38,824 nt of DNA from DATDCV01 sp036524155. Its GTDB lineage: Bacteria > Verrucomicrobiota > Verrucomicrobiia > Limisphaerales > UBA8199. The position numbers were made by a program, and so were the translations under genes. A model generated the notes under the pieces. The model was not told the origin of the DNA. It worked only from the letters and a program-made list of their open reading frames with translations, and did no database searches. The DNA lies in contig DATDCV010000313.1 in assembly GCA_036524155.1 (NCBI GenBank), positions 1 to 38,824 on the forward strand, in the 5' to 3' direction. Positions 25,380 to 34,100 of this stretch are shown here, in pieces. Each line of letters begins with the position of its first letter. The stretch's first letter is position 1.

Positions 25380-26275
25380 GAAAATTCCCGTTAAGCTGGG
25401 CCCAGTTCATTGAAAGCACTGAGATGGGCGGCAGCAATCAACAGGTTGCGGCTGAGCGTCTCGAGGATAATCCCAGGTGACTGGGGAAAGGCCAGGTCAG
25501 GCTGGTTGGTCTGGCCCCTCTGAAACCGGATCGAAAGGTTTGGCGGCGGAGGCACGATTCACCAGTTCCTCTGGCGATGTTCGCGCGTCGTCAGTAACGC
25601 GAAAAGGAACTGAGCGGCAAGGGGCGATTAGAAACCGTTCCAAGTCGAGTCAAGTAGCCCGAAGAAGTTTCGAATTCGGGCGAATCGCAGTTATCCAGAG
25701 GGTAAGAGGTTGCTACTGTGAATCAGCACGGTCGGGTGACTCTGGCGGTCTTCGACAGAAGGTCAGCCAAAGGAAAGACGCTGAAAGGCGGGACAAAGTG
25801 AGCATCCGGTCGGGAAGGACACGAGGTCGTGGCAGGATCCGTGAAAACCTTCCGGAACGCCGGCGATGGTAAAAACGCTACCGCTGGCCTGTGAAAGGAA
25901 AGGCAACCTGAGAGACAAGAGGCGAGACCCGTGGCTTCGGGCGAACGCACCGCCAAAAGTGGTGGCCGACCCGGAGCTAAGTGGTGAAGACGCGGACAAG
26001 CAGTCGCAGACGTGTCTTGACCTGGTTCGCAAGCCGGTGGCGCAACCATCAGTCCAAGCGAGCTGAAAAGCCTCACTCAATAGTCCAGCGGCGCAAGACG
26101 CTGGACGGCCCTGCTACGAGGCCGAAGACTCCGCTTGCCGTGGAGAATAGCGTCGGGAAGCTGGCAGCCCCCATGTGAGGCGCCTAATGCCAGCACGGGA
26201 AAGAGAGCACGGCGAACTCCCATCCCCCATTTAGTCCCTGCTTGGCCGCAAGGCTGAGCAGGGACTTTATGTTTT
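25380..26275 (+). ncRNA. Candidate large structured RNA
   Basis: About 0.9 kb without a convincing gene but dense in nested stems. Examples are 25564-25570 with 25605-25611 enclosing 25580-25585 with 25598-25603; 25657-25663 with 25675-25681; 25695-25700 with 25740-25745; 25859-25865 with 25882-25888; 26083-26090 with 26099-26106 (8 bp); and 26160-26166 with 26188-26194. GNRA-like loops occur (GTGA at 25477-25480, GCAA in the terminator). The plus strand is rich in GAAAG and AAGG runs typical of structured RNA. It ends at a strong intrinsic terminator. I do not recognise RNase P, tmRNA or a group II intron domain V. The 5' end is a guess, placed after the 9-mer cluster. Confidence 0.55.
26233..26275 (+). 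terminator. Strong intrinsic terminator
   Basis: A 15-bp stem (26233-26247 with 26252-26266, arms AGTCCCTGCTTGGCC and GGCTGAGCAGGGACT, two G-U pairs) is capped by a GCAA tetraloop and followed by TTATGTTTT. It would end transcripts from the candidate RNA to its left. No coding gene lies upstream within 1.3 kb on this strand. Confidence 0.85.
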
Positions 26276-26544
26276 GGGAAGAATGGCGGATGGAGTGGTT
26301 GGGGGGAGGCAAGGGACCGTGGGAGCGTCGTGTGGCGGCCAGGCGCTCAGCAACTCTTCTTATGAAGGTGGCGGTGACTCCGTAGACACTTTGTCCGTCA
26401 GTTCGCGTGCCCCTTTTGCTTTCCCTGAGTCTCGGAGGAAGGAGGACAAAGTGATAGCCGGCCACAGGGCGCATCGCGGGGACGCCGACCATCCTCTTGT
26501 TTGTGTGATGCGCGTCGATTAGGCTTGCCGCAGCATCGACACTG

Positions 26545-27639
26545 ATGGACACCGACAGCTCTCCAAACGCGCCCGGCGAACCCAGGTCCGCCGGCTTGAA
26601 GTTCGGCGCAGCCTGCCCGCTGCCGATCTCGGAGTATCCCCGCGTGCTGCTGGCGCACGGCGGAGGCGGCAAGCTGATGCACCAACTCCTGGAGAAACTC
26701 ATCCTGCCGGCGTTCCGGAACAGCCTCCCCGGCCCTCAGCACGATTCCGCGGTGCTCGATGTGGGCGGCCAGCGCCTCGCTTTTACCACCGACTCTTACG
26801 TGGTGCGCCCGCTGTTTTTTCCCGGCGGCGATCTTGGCTCGCTGGCAATCCACGGCACCGTGAACGACCTTGCGATGTCGGGCGCGCGCCCGCTTTACCT
26901 AAGCGCGTCGTTCATTATCGAAGAGGGCCTGCCGATGGACACGCTCTGGAAAATCTGTTGCTCGATGCAGCAGGCGGCTCACGCCGCGGGCGTGCAAGTG
27001 GTCACCGGTGACACCAAAGTCGTCGATAAAGGCAAAGGCGACAGCCTGTTCATCAACACCGCCGGCGTCGGGATTATCGAGCACTCGCTGAAAATAACGC
27101 CGCCGAGCGTCGCGCCGGGGGACGCCATTCTGGTCAACGGCGACCTGGGCCGTCACGGCATGGCGATTATGGCGGTGCGGGAAGGATTGGAGTTTGACAG
27201 CACCATCGAGTCCGACTCGGCGCCGCTGGCCGACTTGGTGCTCGAGTTGGTGCGCGCGGACCTCGAGATCCATTGTCTGCGTGATCTGACGCGCGGCGGG
27301 CTCGCCAGCGTGCTGAACGAAATCGCGGAAGCGGCCGGCATCTGCGCACGGGTCGATGAAACGCTGATCCCGGTGCGCGAAGACGTCCGGGCCGCCTGCG
27401 AAATCCTCGGCCTGGACCCGTTGCACGTCGCCTGCGAAGGAAGACTGGCGTTGTTCCTGCCGGAGGACCAGGCAGCCCGAGCGCTCGAGGTTATGCGCCG
27501 GCACCCAGTGGGAGCTGGTGCCTGCCGTATCGGTCAGGTTGCCGCCGCAACAGGCGCGCGTGTGCTGCTCAAAAGCACCATCGGCGTGCCTCGCGTCCTG
27601 GACATGATCAGCGGCGAACAGTTGCCGAGAATTTGTTAG
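26545..27639 (+). CDS. hypE: HypE-like hydrogenase maturation protein
   Basis: 364 residues with the AIR-synthase-like HypE fold. The family dehydrates a C-terminal S-carbamoyl cysteine to thiocyanate for the cyanide ligand of [NiFe] hydrogenase. The key C-terminal motif PRIC is intact. Other markers are LLAHGGGGKLM, FTTDSYVVRPLFFPGGDLG, INTAGVG, LRDLTRGGLASVLNEIA and CEGRLALF. The N-terminus is ~35 residues longer than usual, so a later start is possible. No hypABCDF or hydrogenase genes are nearby in this window, so its partner genes must be elsewhere. It starts ~270 bp after the terminator; that gap shows no clear element. Confidence 0.9.
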   Translation: MDTDSSPNAPGEPRSAGLKFGAACPLPISEYPRVLLAHGGGGKLMHQLLEKLILPAFRNSLPGPQHDSAVLDVGGQRLAFTTDSYVVRPLFFPGGDLGSLAIHGTVNDLAMSGARPLYLSASFIIEEGLPMDTLWKICCSMQQAAHAAGVQVVTGDTKVVDKGKGDSLFINTAGVGIIEHSLKITPPSVAPGDAILVNGDLGRHGMAIMAVREGLEFDSTIESDSAPLADLVLELVRADLEIHCLRDLTRGGLASVLNEIAEAAGICARVDETLIPVREDVRAACEILGLDPLHVACEGRLALFLPEDQAARALEVMRRHPVGAGACRIGQVAAATGARVLLKSTIGVPRVLDMISGEQLPRIC

Positions 27640-27734
27640 CGGCTGTTTCGGGCGCCAGCACACCTCAAGATCCCAGATCCGAAACCCAAGAAAAGCAATG
27701 TCCTGATTTGCGACTTTTGCGCCGTTTCGGGGCC

Positions 27735-27762
27735 GATATTCGGATTTCGAATTTCGGATTTC
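27735..27762. repeat. Short 7-bp tandem repeat (GGATTTC)
   Basis: Four heptamers, GATATTC, GGATTTC, GAATTTC and GGATTTC, sit in the gap between the convergent hypE and MFS genes. Confidence 0.6.
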
Positions 27763-27771
27763 GGACTTATT

Positions 27772-29031
27772 TTAGTCCCGCACCCGGGGCAGAAACACCG
27801 CGGCCACGGCGGCGGGCAGGAACAGAAATCCGGCATAGAACAGCACTGCGCGATGATCGCCGAAGCTCGAAAACGCGCCGAAGAATACCGTCCCGAAGGC
27901 GGCGATAATCCGCCCGATGTTGTAGCAAAAGCCGGCCCCGGTGGTGCGGAGGAGCGTCGGGAAGAGCGGCGGCAGGTACATCGTAAACAAGGCGAACGCC
28001 CCCTGGCAAAACCCGATGGGCACGAACCACCAGAGCAGGGCCACGTAGTCACGGGGGAGGCTGTAGGCCCCGAACATAGCCAGAAAATAAGCCAGAAAGA
28101 TCGACACGATGGTGGACCGATAGCCGATGAACCGTGATAGCCAGGCGGCGAAAAAATTGCCGGCGATCGACGAGCCGATGACGAGGTACATGCCCAGGCT
28201 GGCGAGCTTGTTCTTTTGTGCGTCCGGCCAGTCCACCACCCCGGGCAGGTTGCGCAGGTGTTGCTGGTGCCAGAACATGAACGCCCAATGCGCGGTCAAC
28301 GAAATGCCGCACACCAGCACCACCCAGAACGTGATATGCCGTACTTCGCCCCGGAACAGGTCGCGCACGCCGGGCTCATGTTGGCGAGCCTTGTCTTTCG
28401 CTGCCGTCCATTCCTCGGTCTCGGGCACGGAGCGCCGGATCCAGAAGACCAGCAGCGCGGGCAGCACGCCCACCAGGAACAGGCACCGCGGCGGCGCGGC
28501 GGCCAGGAGGAAGTTCGCCAGCCCGGCGACGAGGATACCGACGTTGACTCCCGACTGCAGGACCGCCGCGATCCACGGCCGCCATCGACGCGGCCAGGTT
28601 TCGGCGAGCAGCGAAGCGCCGACGGCCCATTCGCCGCCGATGCCCAGCGCGGCCAGGAAGCGGAAGATCAGCAGATGCCACCAGGCCTGCGCGAAAAACG
28701 ACAGGCCCGTGAACGCCGCGTAAGTCAGGACGGTGAGCGCCAACGCCCGCGCCCGGCCGAGGCGGTCGCCGACGCGCCCGAAGAACCCGCCGCCCAGGGC
28801 CCAGCCCAGCAAAAAGGCGCCCTGGATAATCGAGGCGTAATGGCCGACCTCCGAATCCCTGGTGCTGAGCCTTCCGAGCAACTGGGCGACGAACGGCGCG
28901 GCCACCAGCGTGTACAGGTGCATGTCCAGGCCGTCGAACGTCCAGCCCAGCCACGCGGCGATGCCCGACCGCCATTGGCGCGAGGAAATCTGGCGCAGAC
29001 GGCTTGGCTCGAGCTCACTCATCGGGATCAT
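27772..29031 (-). CDS. MFS transporter, sugar/aromatic-acid symporter type
   Basis: 419 residues with about 12 hydrophobic helices. Helix 1 carries TFDGLDMHLY, where the paired acidic residues are typical of the aromatic acid:H+ and sialate symporter groups. The cytoplasmic loop motif GRVGDRLGRARAL (85-97) is the MFS signature, and a second R-rich loop near RPWIAAVLQSG follows. The substrate cannot be told from sequence. A second ATG at 29022 gives a start 3 codons later. Confidence 0.88.
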   Translation of the reverse strand: MIPMSELEPSRLRQISSRQWRSGIAAWLGWTFDGLDMHLYTLVAAPFVAQLLGRLSTRDSEVGHYASIIQGAFLLGWALGGGFFGRVGDRLGRARALALTVLTYAAFTGLSFFAQAWWHLLIFRFLAALGIGGEWAVGASLLAETWPRRWRPWIAAVLQSGVNVGILVAGLANFLLAAAPPRCLFLVGVLPALLVFWIRRSVPETEEWTAAKDKARQHEPGVRDLFRGEVRHITFWVVLVCGISLTAHWAFMFWHQQHLRNLPGVVDWPDAQKNKLASLGMYLVIGSSIAGNFFAAWLSRFIGYRSTIVSIFLAYFLAMFGAYSLPRDYVALLWWFVPIGFCQGAFALFTMYLPPLFPTLLRTTGAGFCYNIGRIIAAFGTVFFGAFSSFGDHRAVLFYAGFLFLPAAVAAVFLPRVRD

Positions 29032-29035
29032 GACT

Positions 29036-29116
29036 CACTGGGAGCGCCGGCATCCCTGCCCGCAAAGGTTTGTTGCTGTTCAAGACCCGCCGGCAAGGAT
29101 GCCGGCGCTCCCAGTG
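29036..29116. repeat. Inverted repeat family C
   Basis: Perfect 20-bp arms at 29036-29055 and 29097-29116 (CACTGGGAGCGCCGGCATCC) enclose 41 bp. Only one copy was seen. It begins 5 bp upstream of the MFS start codon, so it may affect that gene's leader. Family B copy 3 follows at 29182, making a composite. Confidence 0.85.
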
Positions 29117-29181
29117 GTCCGTGAAAAGCCTCCAGGTGTTTTGAATGCACATAGGCAGCATGAGCCGGCGTGGTGTCACTG

Positions 29182-29288
29182 CCGGCGCGCGGACTTTAGT
29201 CCGCAGCAACACCCGTTCGCCGCGGGCTTCAGCATTCGGAACACACCTGCCGGTTGGGCATTGCTGCGGACTAAAGTCCGCGCGCCGG
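29182..29288. repeat. Palindromic repeat family B, copy 3
   Basis: Perfect 28-bp arms at 29182-29209 and 29261-29288. Relative to copy 2, a C in arm 1 (CTTCAG) is T here (CTTTAG) and the paired G in arm 2 is A, so the arms changed together. It lies between the MFS and NCS1 genes. Confidence 0.9.
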
Positions 29289-29318
29289 GACCAGGCGGTT
29301 CATGGAGAGCCCAAACCG

Positions 29319-30752
29319 TTACTTTGCTCCGGCGGTCTGCGGGGAGCCTTGGGCCGATTTGGCCGGCAACGGGACCACCTGCGAGAGGAGGTTCATCTTG
29401 GCGCAAAGGAAATACACCACCGCGCCAACAATGAACGCAGCGACAGGCGCGCACGGCACGTTCACCCGGATGCTTTCAGGGAGCACGCTGTTGGGCAAAA
29501 TGCCCACGATAAAGCCGAGCAACCAGGCGATCCAGCCGGCGGGGTTGAAACCGGCACGCGGACCGCTCCACTTCTTCCCGGAAAGGAAATAATCGACCAC
29601 CATGGCACCGACGATGGGCCCGAAGGAAGCGCCGATGAACCCGAAGACGCTCGGCAGTTTTGCCGCCCATTTCTGGTCAATGGCAGCGCCTACCGGCATT
29701 ACCGCGATGATGATACTCACGATGGCACCGATGCCGACCGTCACCAACGGGTTCGCTTTGGGCAGCGTGGTTTTGAAACTGTTGGCGGCGATCAAAGAGG
29801 AGAAACACGCGCCGGGGAAAGCGGCCAGGGTCAAGCCAATCATGATCGCGGCAAACATGCCGGCGCCGACTTTTTGCTGCAGCGCGACCGTCATCTTGGT
29901 CGCCGTGGGGTCAATGATGCCGGCGGCTTTGGCGCCGGCAACGGCGATGACCGAGATCCCGGCAGTGAAGATGATGGCGATCACAATGCCGAAGATGCCG
30001 CCCATGCTGACGTCCTTCTTGTCGCGATTGCTGGTGCAGATGTCGACCCCCGCCGCGCCTGCCGTAGCAAAGAAGCCAACGATCGCCGAGATCATCACCA
30101 GCATTGCCGAGAAGCCTCCGCCGCTGGACGCGCCGGTGACCGCTTCCACGACCTTGGGCGCGGGTTTGTAATCCCCTGCCGAACCGCCAAACATGGCCAG
30201 CCCAACGAGGAGCACCACAAAGGGAATCAGCGGAAGATAGGTAGCGACCTTCGCCACATATTGGATCCCTTTGAGACCGACAAAGGCCGCCAGCAGCGTC
30301 CAGATGATGGCGATCGGAATGTAAAGCCCCGGCGCATGGAAGCCCTGCGAAAGCGCATCCGCCGAGCCGCACGCGTTGACACCCAGCCACCCGAATTGCA
30401 GCGCCCCCATGAGGAAGCCCGGCATCAGCAAGCCGCCTACGGCTCCGAACGTAGATGTGCCGACGACATAAAGCGGCAGACCGGTGCTCATGCCCAACAT
30501 GCCCGGCACGACGTAAAACAGGTAATGACAGATCAGGGCCCCCAAGATCACTCCCAAAAGCGCCATGCCCAGGCCGCCCGTTGACAGCCCGTTGCCAGAC
30601 ATGGAATCCCAGAACACGAACCACAGGAAGATACCCGCGTACGTCTGGGCGGTGGTTTTGTACCAGGGCGCGCGTTTGTCCACAGGATTAGGCGTCGCGC
30701 TCGTGATATAGGATGGCAGTTGGCCACCCGATGGTGCGTTTTGATTGTTCAT
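29319..30752 (-). CDS. NCS1-family nucleobase/allantoin-type permease
   Basis: 477 residues with about 12 hydrophobic segments and an overall CodB/NCS1 pattern. The N-terminus reads PWYKTTAQTYAGIFLWFVF, followed by MSTGLPLYVVGTSTFGAVGG and FGWLGVNACGSADAL, then IGASFGPIVGAMVVDYFL near the end, a typical NCS1 tail block. The family moves cytosine, purines, hydantoins or vitamins by H+ or Na+ symport. The substrate is unknown. Divergent from the GH106 gene, with a 372-bp intergenic region containing repeat A copy 3. Confidence 0.85.
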   Translation of the reverse strand: MNNQNAPSGGQLPSYITSATPNPVDKRAPWYKTTAQTYAGIFLWFVFWDSMSGNGLSTGGLGMALLGVILGALICHYLFYVVPGMLGMSTGLPLYVVGTSTFGAVGGLLMPGFLMGALQFGWLGVNACGSADALSQGFHAPGLYIPIAIIWTLLAAFVGLKGIQYVAKVATYLPLIPFVVLLVGLAMFGGSAGDYKPAPKVVEAVTGASSGGGFSAMLVMISAIVGFFATAGAAGVDICTSNRDKKDVSMGGIFGIVIAIIFTAGISVIAVAGAKAAGIIDPTATKMTVALQQKVGAGMFAAIMIGLTLAAFPGACFSSLIAANSFKTTLPKANPLVTVGIGAIVSIIIAVMPVGAAIDQKWAAKLPSVFGFIGASFGPIVGAMVVDYFLSGKKWSGPRAGFNPAGWIAWLLGFIVGILPNSVLPESIRVNVPCAPVAAFIVGAVVYFLCAKMNLLSQVVPLPAKSAQGSPQTAGAK

Positions 30753-30949
30753 ACGTTGGTTGGTTGTTGGTGTTCGATGGAACCAGATTGCCGGCAGTCA
30801 GGCAAGCAGTTCACGCCGGAAGACGCAGCCGGCCAGCCACTGGCCGCGGTGGAGCAACGCTTTTGCGCTCGGATGCCAGGCATTGCGCTGAGCATACAGG
30901 TTCCCCGGGAGTCGATGTCAATCTTAAAGCCCGGGTCTTTGTATCCGCT

Positions 30950-31043
30950 CAGTCTTGGGTCGGAGCGCCGATTTCTAATCGGCTTAAGCGCACCGACGAC
31001 CGCGTGTAAGCCGAGTGCAACTCGGCGCTCCGACCCAAGACTG
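30950..31043. repeat. Palindromic repeat family A, copy 3 (inverted)
   Basis: Exact 22-bp arms at 30950-30971 and 31022-31043. The internal hairpin order is reversed compared with copies 1 and 2, so the element is inserted in the opposite orientation. It lies in the 372-bp divergent region between the NCS1 permease and GH106 genes. Confidence 0.9.
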
Positions 31044-31124
31044 AGGCGATACAGGCCTTTGGACTCGACAACTCGGCCGGGAGGTTTCACTGTCCCGTTC
31101 CGGAATATTATCGCATCTGCTGCC

Positions 31125-34100
31125 ATGGCTGGCCTCAAACTGCCGCTGTTCCTGCTGCTGATGGGTTGCCTGGGCGCGTCCGCCGGGACGGCGCTCGACC
31201 TTGACCGCGGCTTTTCTCAGCCGCCCGCCTCCGCCAAACCGTGGGTGTACTGGATGTGGCTGAATGGGAACATCACCAGCAACGGCATTACCGCCGACCT
31301 CGAAGCGATGCAGCGCGTCGGCATCGGTGGCGTGCTCGTGATGGAGGTGGATTACGAAACGCCAAAGGGACCGGTGGTGTTCGGCAGTCCCGAGTGGCAC
31401 GACTTGTTCAGGCATCTTTGCCTCGAAGCCAAACGGCTCGGCATCGAAATCCGGATGAACAACGATGCCGGCTACTGCGGTAGCGGCGGCCCCTGGATCA
31501 CCCCCGAGCTGTCGATGCAAAAACTGGTCTGGACTGAAACCACCGTCGCTGGTCCAGCCCGTTTCGACTCATCGCTGCGCCGGCCGGAATCCCTGGAGAA
31601 TTTTTACCGCGACATCGCGGTCCTCACGTTTCCAACGCCCAAGGATGATTCCGTGCGGATGACGGATTTTTCGCCCAAGCTGACTACCAGCACGGGCGTC
31701 CCGCCGGCCGTGGCGAACCGGCTGTGCGACGGCGACACCAACACCACCGTCACTTTGCCGCAGCCCGAGCCGGGCAAACCTTCGGTTGTGCAACTCGAGT
31801 TCCCGCAGCCTTACACGGCCCGGCAATTGGTTCTGAGAATGCCTGTGGCCGGAGACCAAATCGTCCACGGATGGCTGCAGACCTCGGACGATGGCCGCGA
31901 ATTTAAGACGGTTCGTGAGTTCGACATCATCCCGCCAACGCAAGTCTTCAACTTCCCAACCGTAACCGCGCGTTGTTTTCGCGTGTTCTTTCCCACAAAG
32001 AACGCCGATGTCGACCAGTTCGTCATCTCGGAGGTGGAATTAAGCCCGCGCTACCGGATTGAAGGGATCGAGGCCAAGGGGCTGTCTGTGCGAAAAATCT
32101 CCTATCCGGGCCCGAGCGAGTTCCCCGGTCGGGCCGAATACCCGGAGCTGCCCGAGGGGGCCGCTATCCCGCGCGCGCAAGTCCTGGACCTGAGTTCGCG
32201 CCTCGACCAACAGGGCCGACTCCGGTGGGACGTCCCAGTCGGCTCGTGGACGATTTTAAGGTTCGGGCATACCAGCACCGGAAGAAAAAACCATCCCGCC
32301 CCCGAAGGCGGTCTTGGGCTCGAATGCGATAAACTGGGCAAAGCCGGGGTGAAGGCGGCCTTCGGCGGCCTTATCGCCAGACTCGCCGCGGAGTCGCGCT
32401 CGGTTGCCCCGGGAACATTGCTCTCGACTCACATCGATAGCTGGGAGGTGGGATCGCAGAACTGGACCGCGACGCTGCCGCGTGACTTCAAAAAACAGCG
32501 TGGTTATGATCTGAAAAAGCTGTTGCCGGTGCTCACCGGGCGTTTCGTCGACAGCCCGGAAATCTCGGAGCGTTTTCTTTGGGACTTTCGCCAAACAATC
32601 TCCGAGCTGGTGGTCGACCGTTACGCGGGCCGGATGCGCGAGTTGGCGCATCGGCACGGGCTGCGGCTCTCCATCGAGGCTTACGACGCCCCGTGCGACG
32701 ACCTCACCTACGCCGGGCGCGCCGACGAGCCGATGGCCGAGTTCTGGACCTGGCCTGCCTTCGAGATGGCCTATACCTGCGCGGCGATGACTTCGGCCGC
32801 GCATGTTTATGGGAAACAAATTGTCGGCGCGGAGGCTTTCACCGCCCGGGACGAAGAAAAGTGGCTGGGGCATCCCTTCTCGGTCAAAGTCTTTGGCGAC
32901 TGGGCGTTTTGCGAAGGGCTGAACCGTTTTGTCATCCACCGCTACGCGCTCCAGCCCTGGACCAATCCGGAGCGCCGGCCCGGCCTGGCGTTCGGTCCGT
33001 TTGGCCTGCATTACGAACGCTCCCAGACCTGGTGGGAGGAGGCCCGCGTCTGGAATGACTACCTCGCCCGGTGTCAATACCTGCTCCAACAGGGGACGTG
33101 GGTCGCCGATATCTGCTATCTCGCTGACGAACGAGCGCCGCGCCATTGGCGCAACCCCAACCGCCGGGGAGAACGCCTCGGCTACAATTATGACGCCTGC
33201 CCGGCAGAGGCGCTGCTCGAGCGCGCCTCCGTCAGGAACGGGCGCCTGACTTTTCCCGGCGGCATCGGTTACCGCGTGCTGGCGCTGCCCGAAACCGAAA
33301 CGATGACTCCTCAACTGCTCGCCCGGATAAAGAACCTGATCGAATCCGGCGTGACGGTCGTTGGCGCTCCTCCCGCGAAATCGCCTGGCCTCTCGGACTT
33401 TCCCCGCTGCGACCAGCAAGTTGCCCGGCTCACGAAAGAAATCTGGGGTGACTGCGACGGCCGGACAGTGACCGAACGCCGGCTTGGAAAAGGAAAGGTG
33501 TTCCGGGGTCTCACTCCCGCGGAAGTCCTGGCACGCGAGGACATTCCCCCTGATTTTCTGGCCCAAATCAAATCACGCCCGGCACCGCTGAATTGGACAC
33601 ACCGCGCGCTGCCAGGCGCCGAGGTGTATTTCGTCGCGAACAAGACGCTCGAAACCATCGAAGCGACCTGCCAGTTTCGAGCCGGCGGGTTGCGCCCGGA
33701 ACTCTGGCATCCGGACACCGGCCGTATCGAGCGCCCGGCAGTGTATGACGCCGATGCGAACACGATCCGAGTGCCTCTGCGGCTTGATCCTGCCGGGTCT
33801 GTGTTCGTCGTGTTCCGTCACGGTCAGCAAGCGCAGGCCGACCGCATCACTTCCGTCTCTCAGGACGGAACACCTTTACTGCAACCACGACTCGAACCCC
33901 TGGAGCCAAAAGAGAAGCTTGCGGACACGGCCACGAACTTCACATTCGCGGTGTGGGTGAAACCGGAGGGCGGCACCACCCTGCCGCAGGAGACGGTGTT
34001 CGGGAAGAGCATCGGATTCAGCGCCCGCAATGATGCGCTGTTCCACGCCATCGGCCATTTTCTGTACCGCAGCCCGAACCACGCCGGCACGGGTTTGTCG

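Noticed and set aside
25477..25872. 131-codon open frame inside the RNA candidate
   Set aside because: No ribosome-binding site, low-complexity basic composition and no family resemblance; it overlaps the paired stems.
25380..26275. Group II intron, RNase P or tmRNA
   Set aside because: No domain V-like hairpin, no GAGGAAAGTCCGGGC-type P4 block and no tmRNA-type ends were seen.
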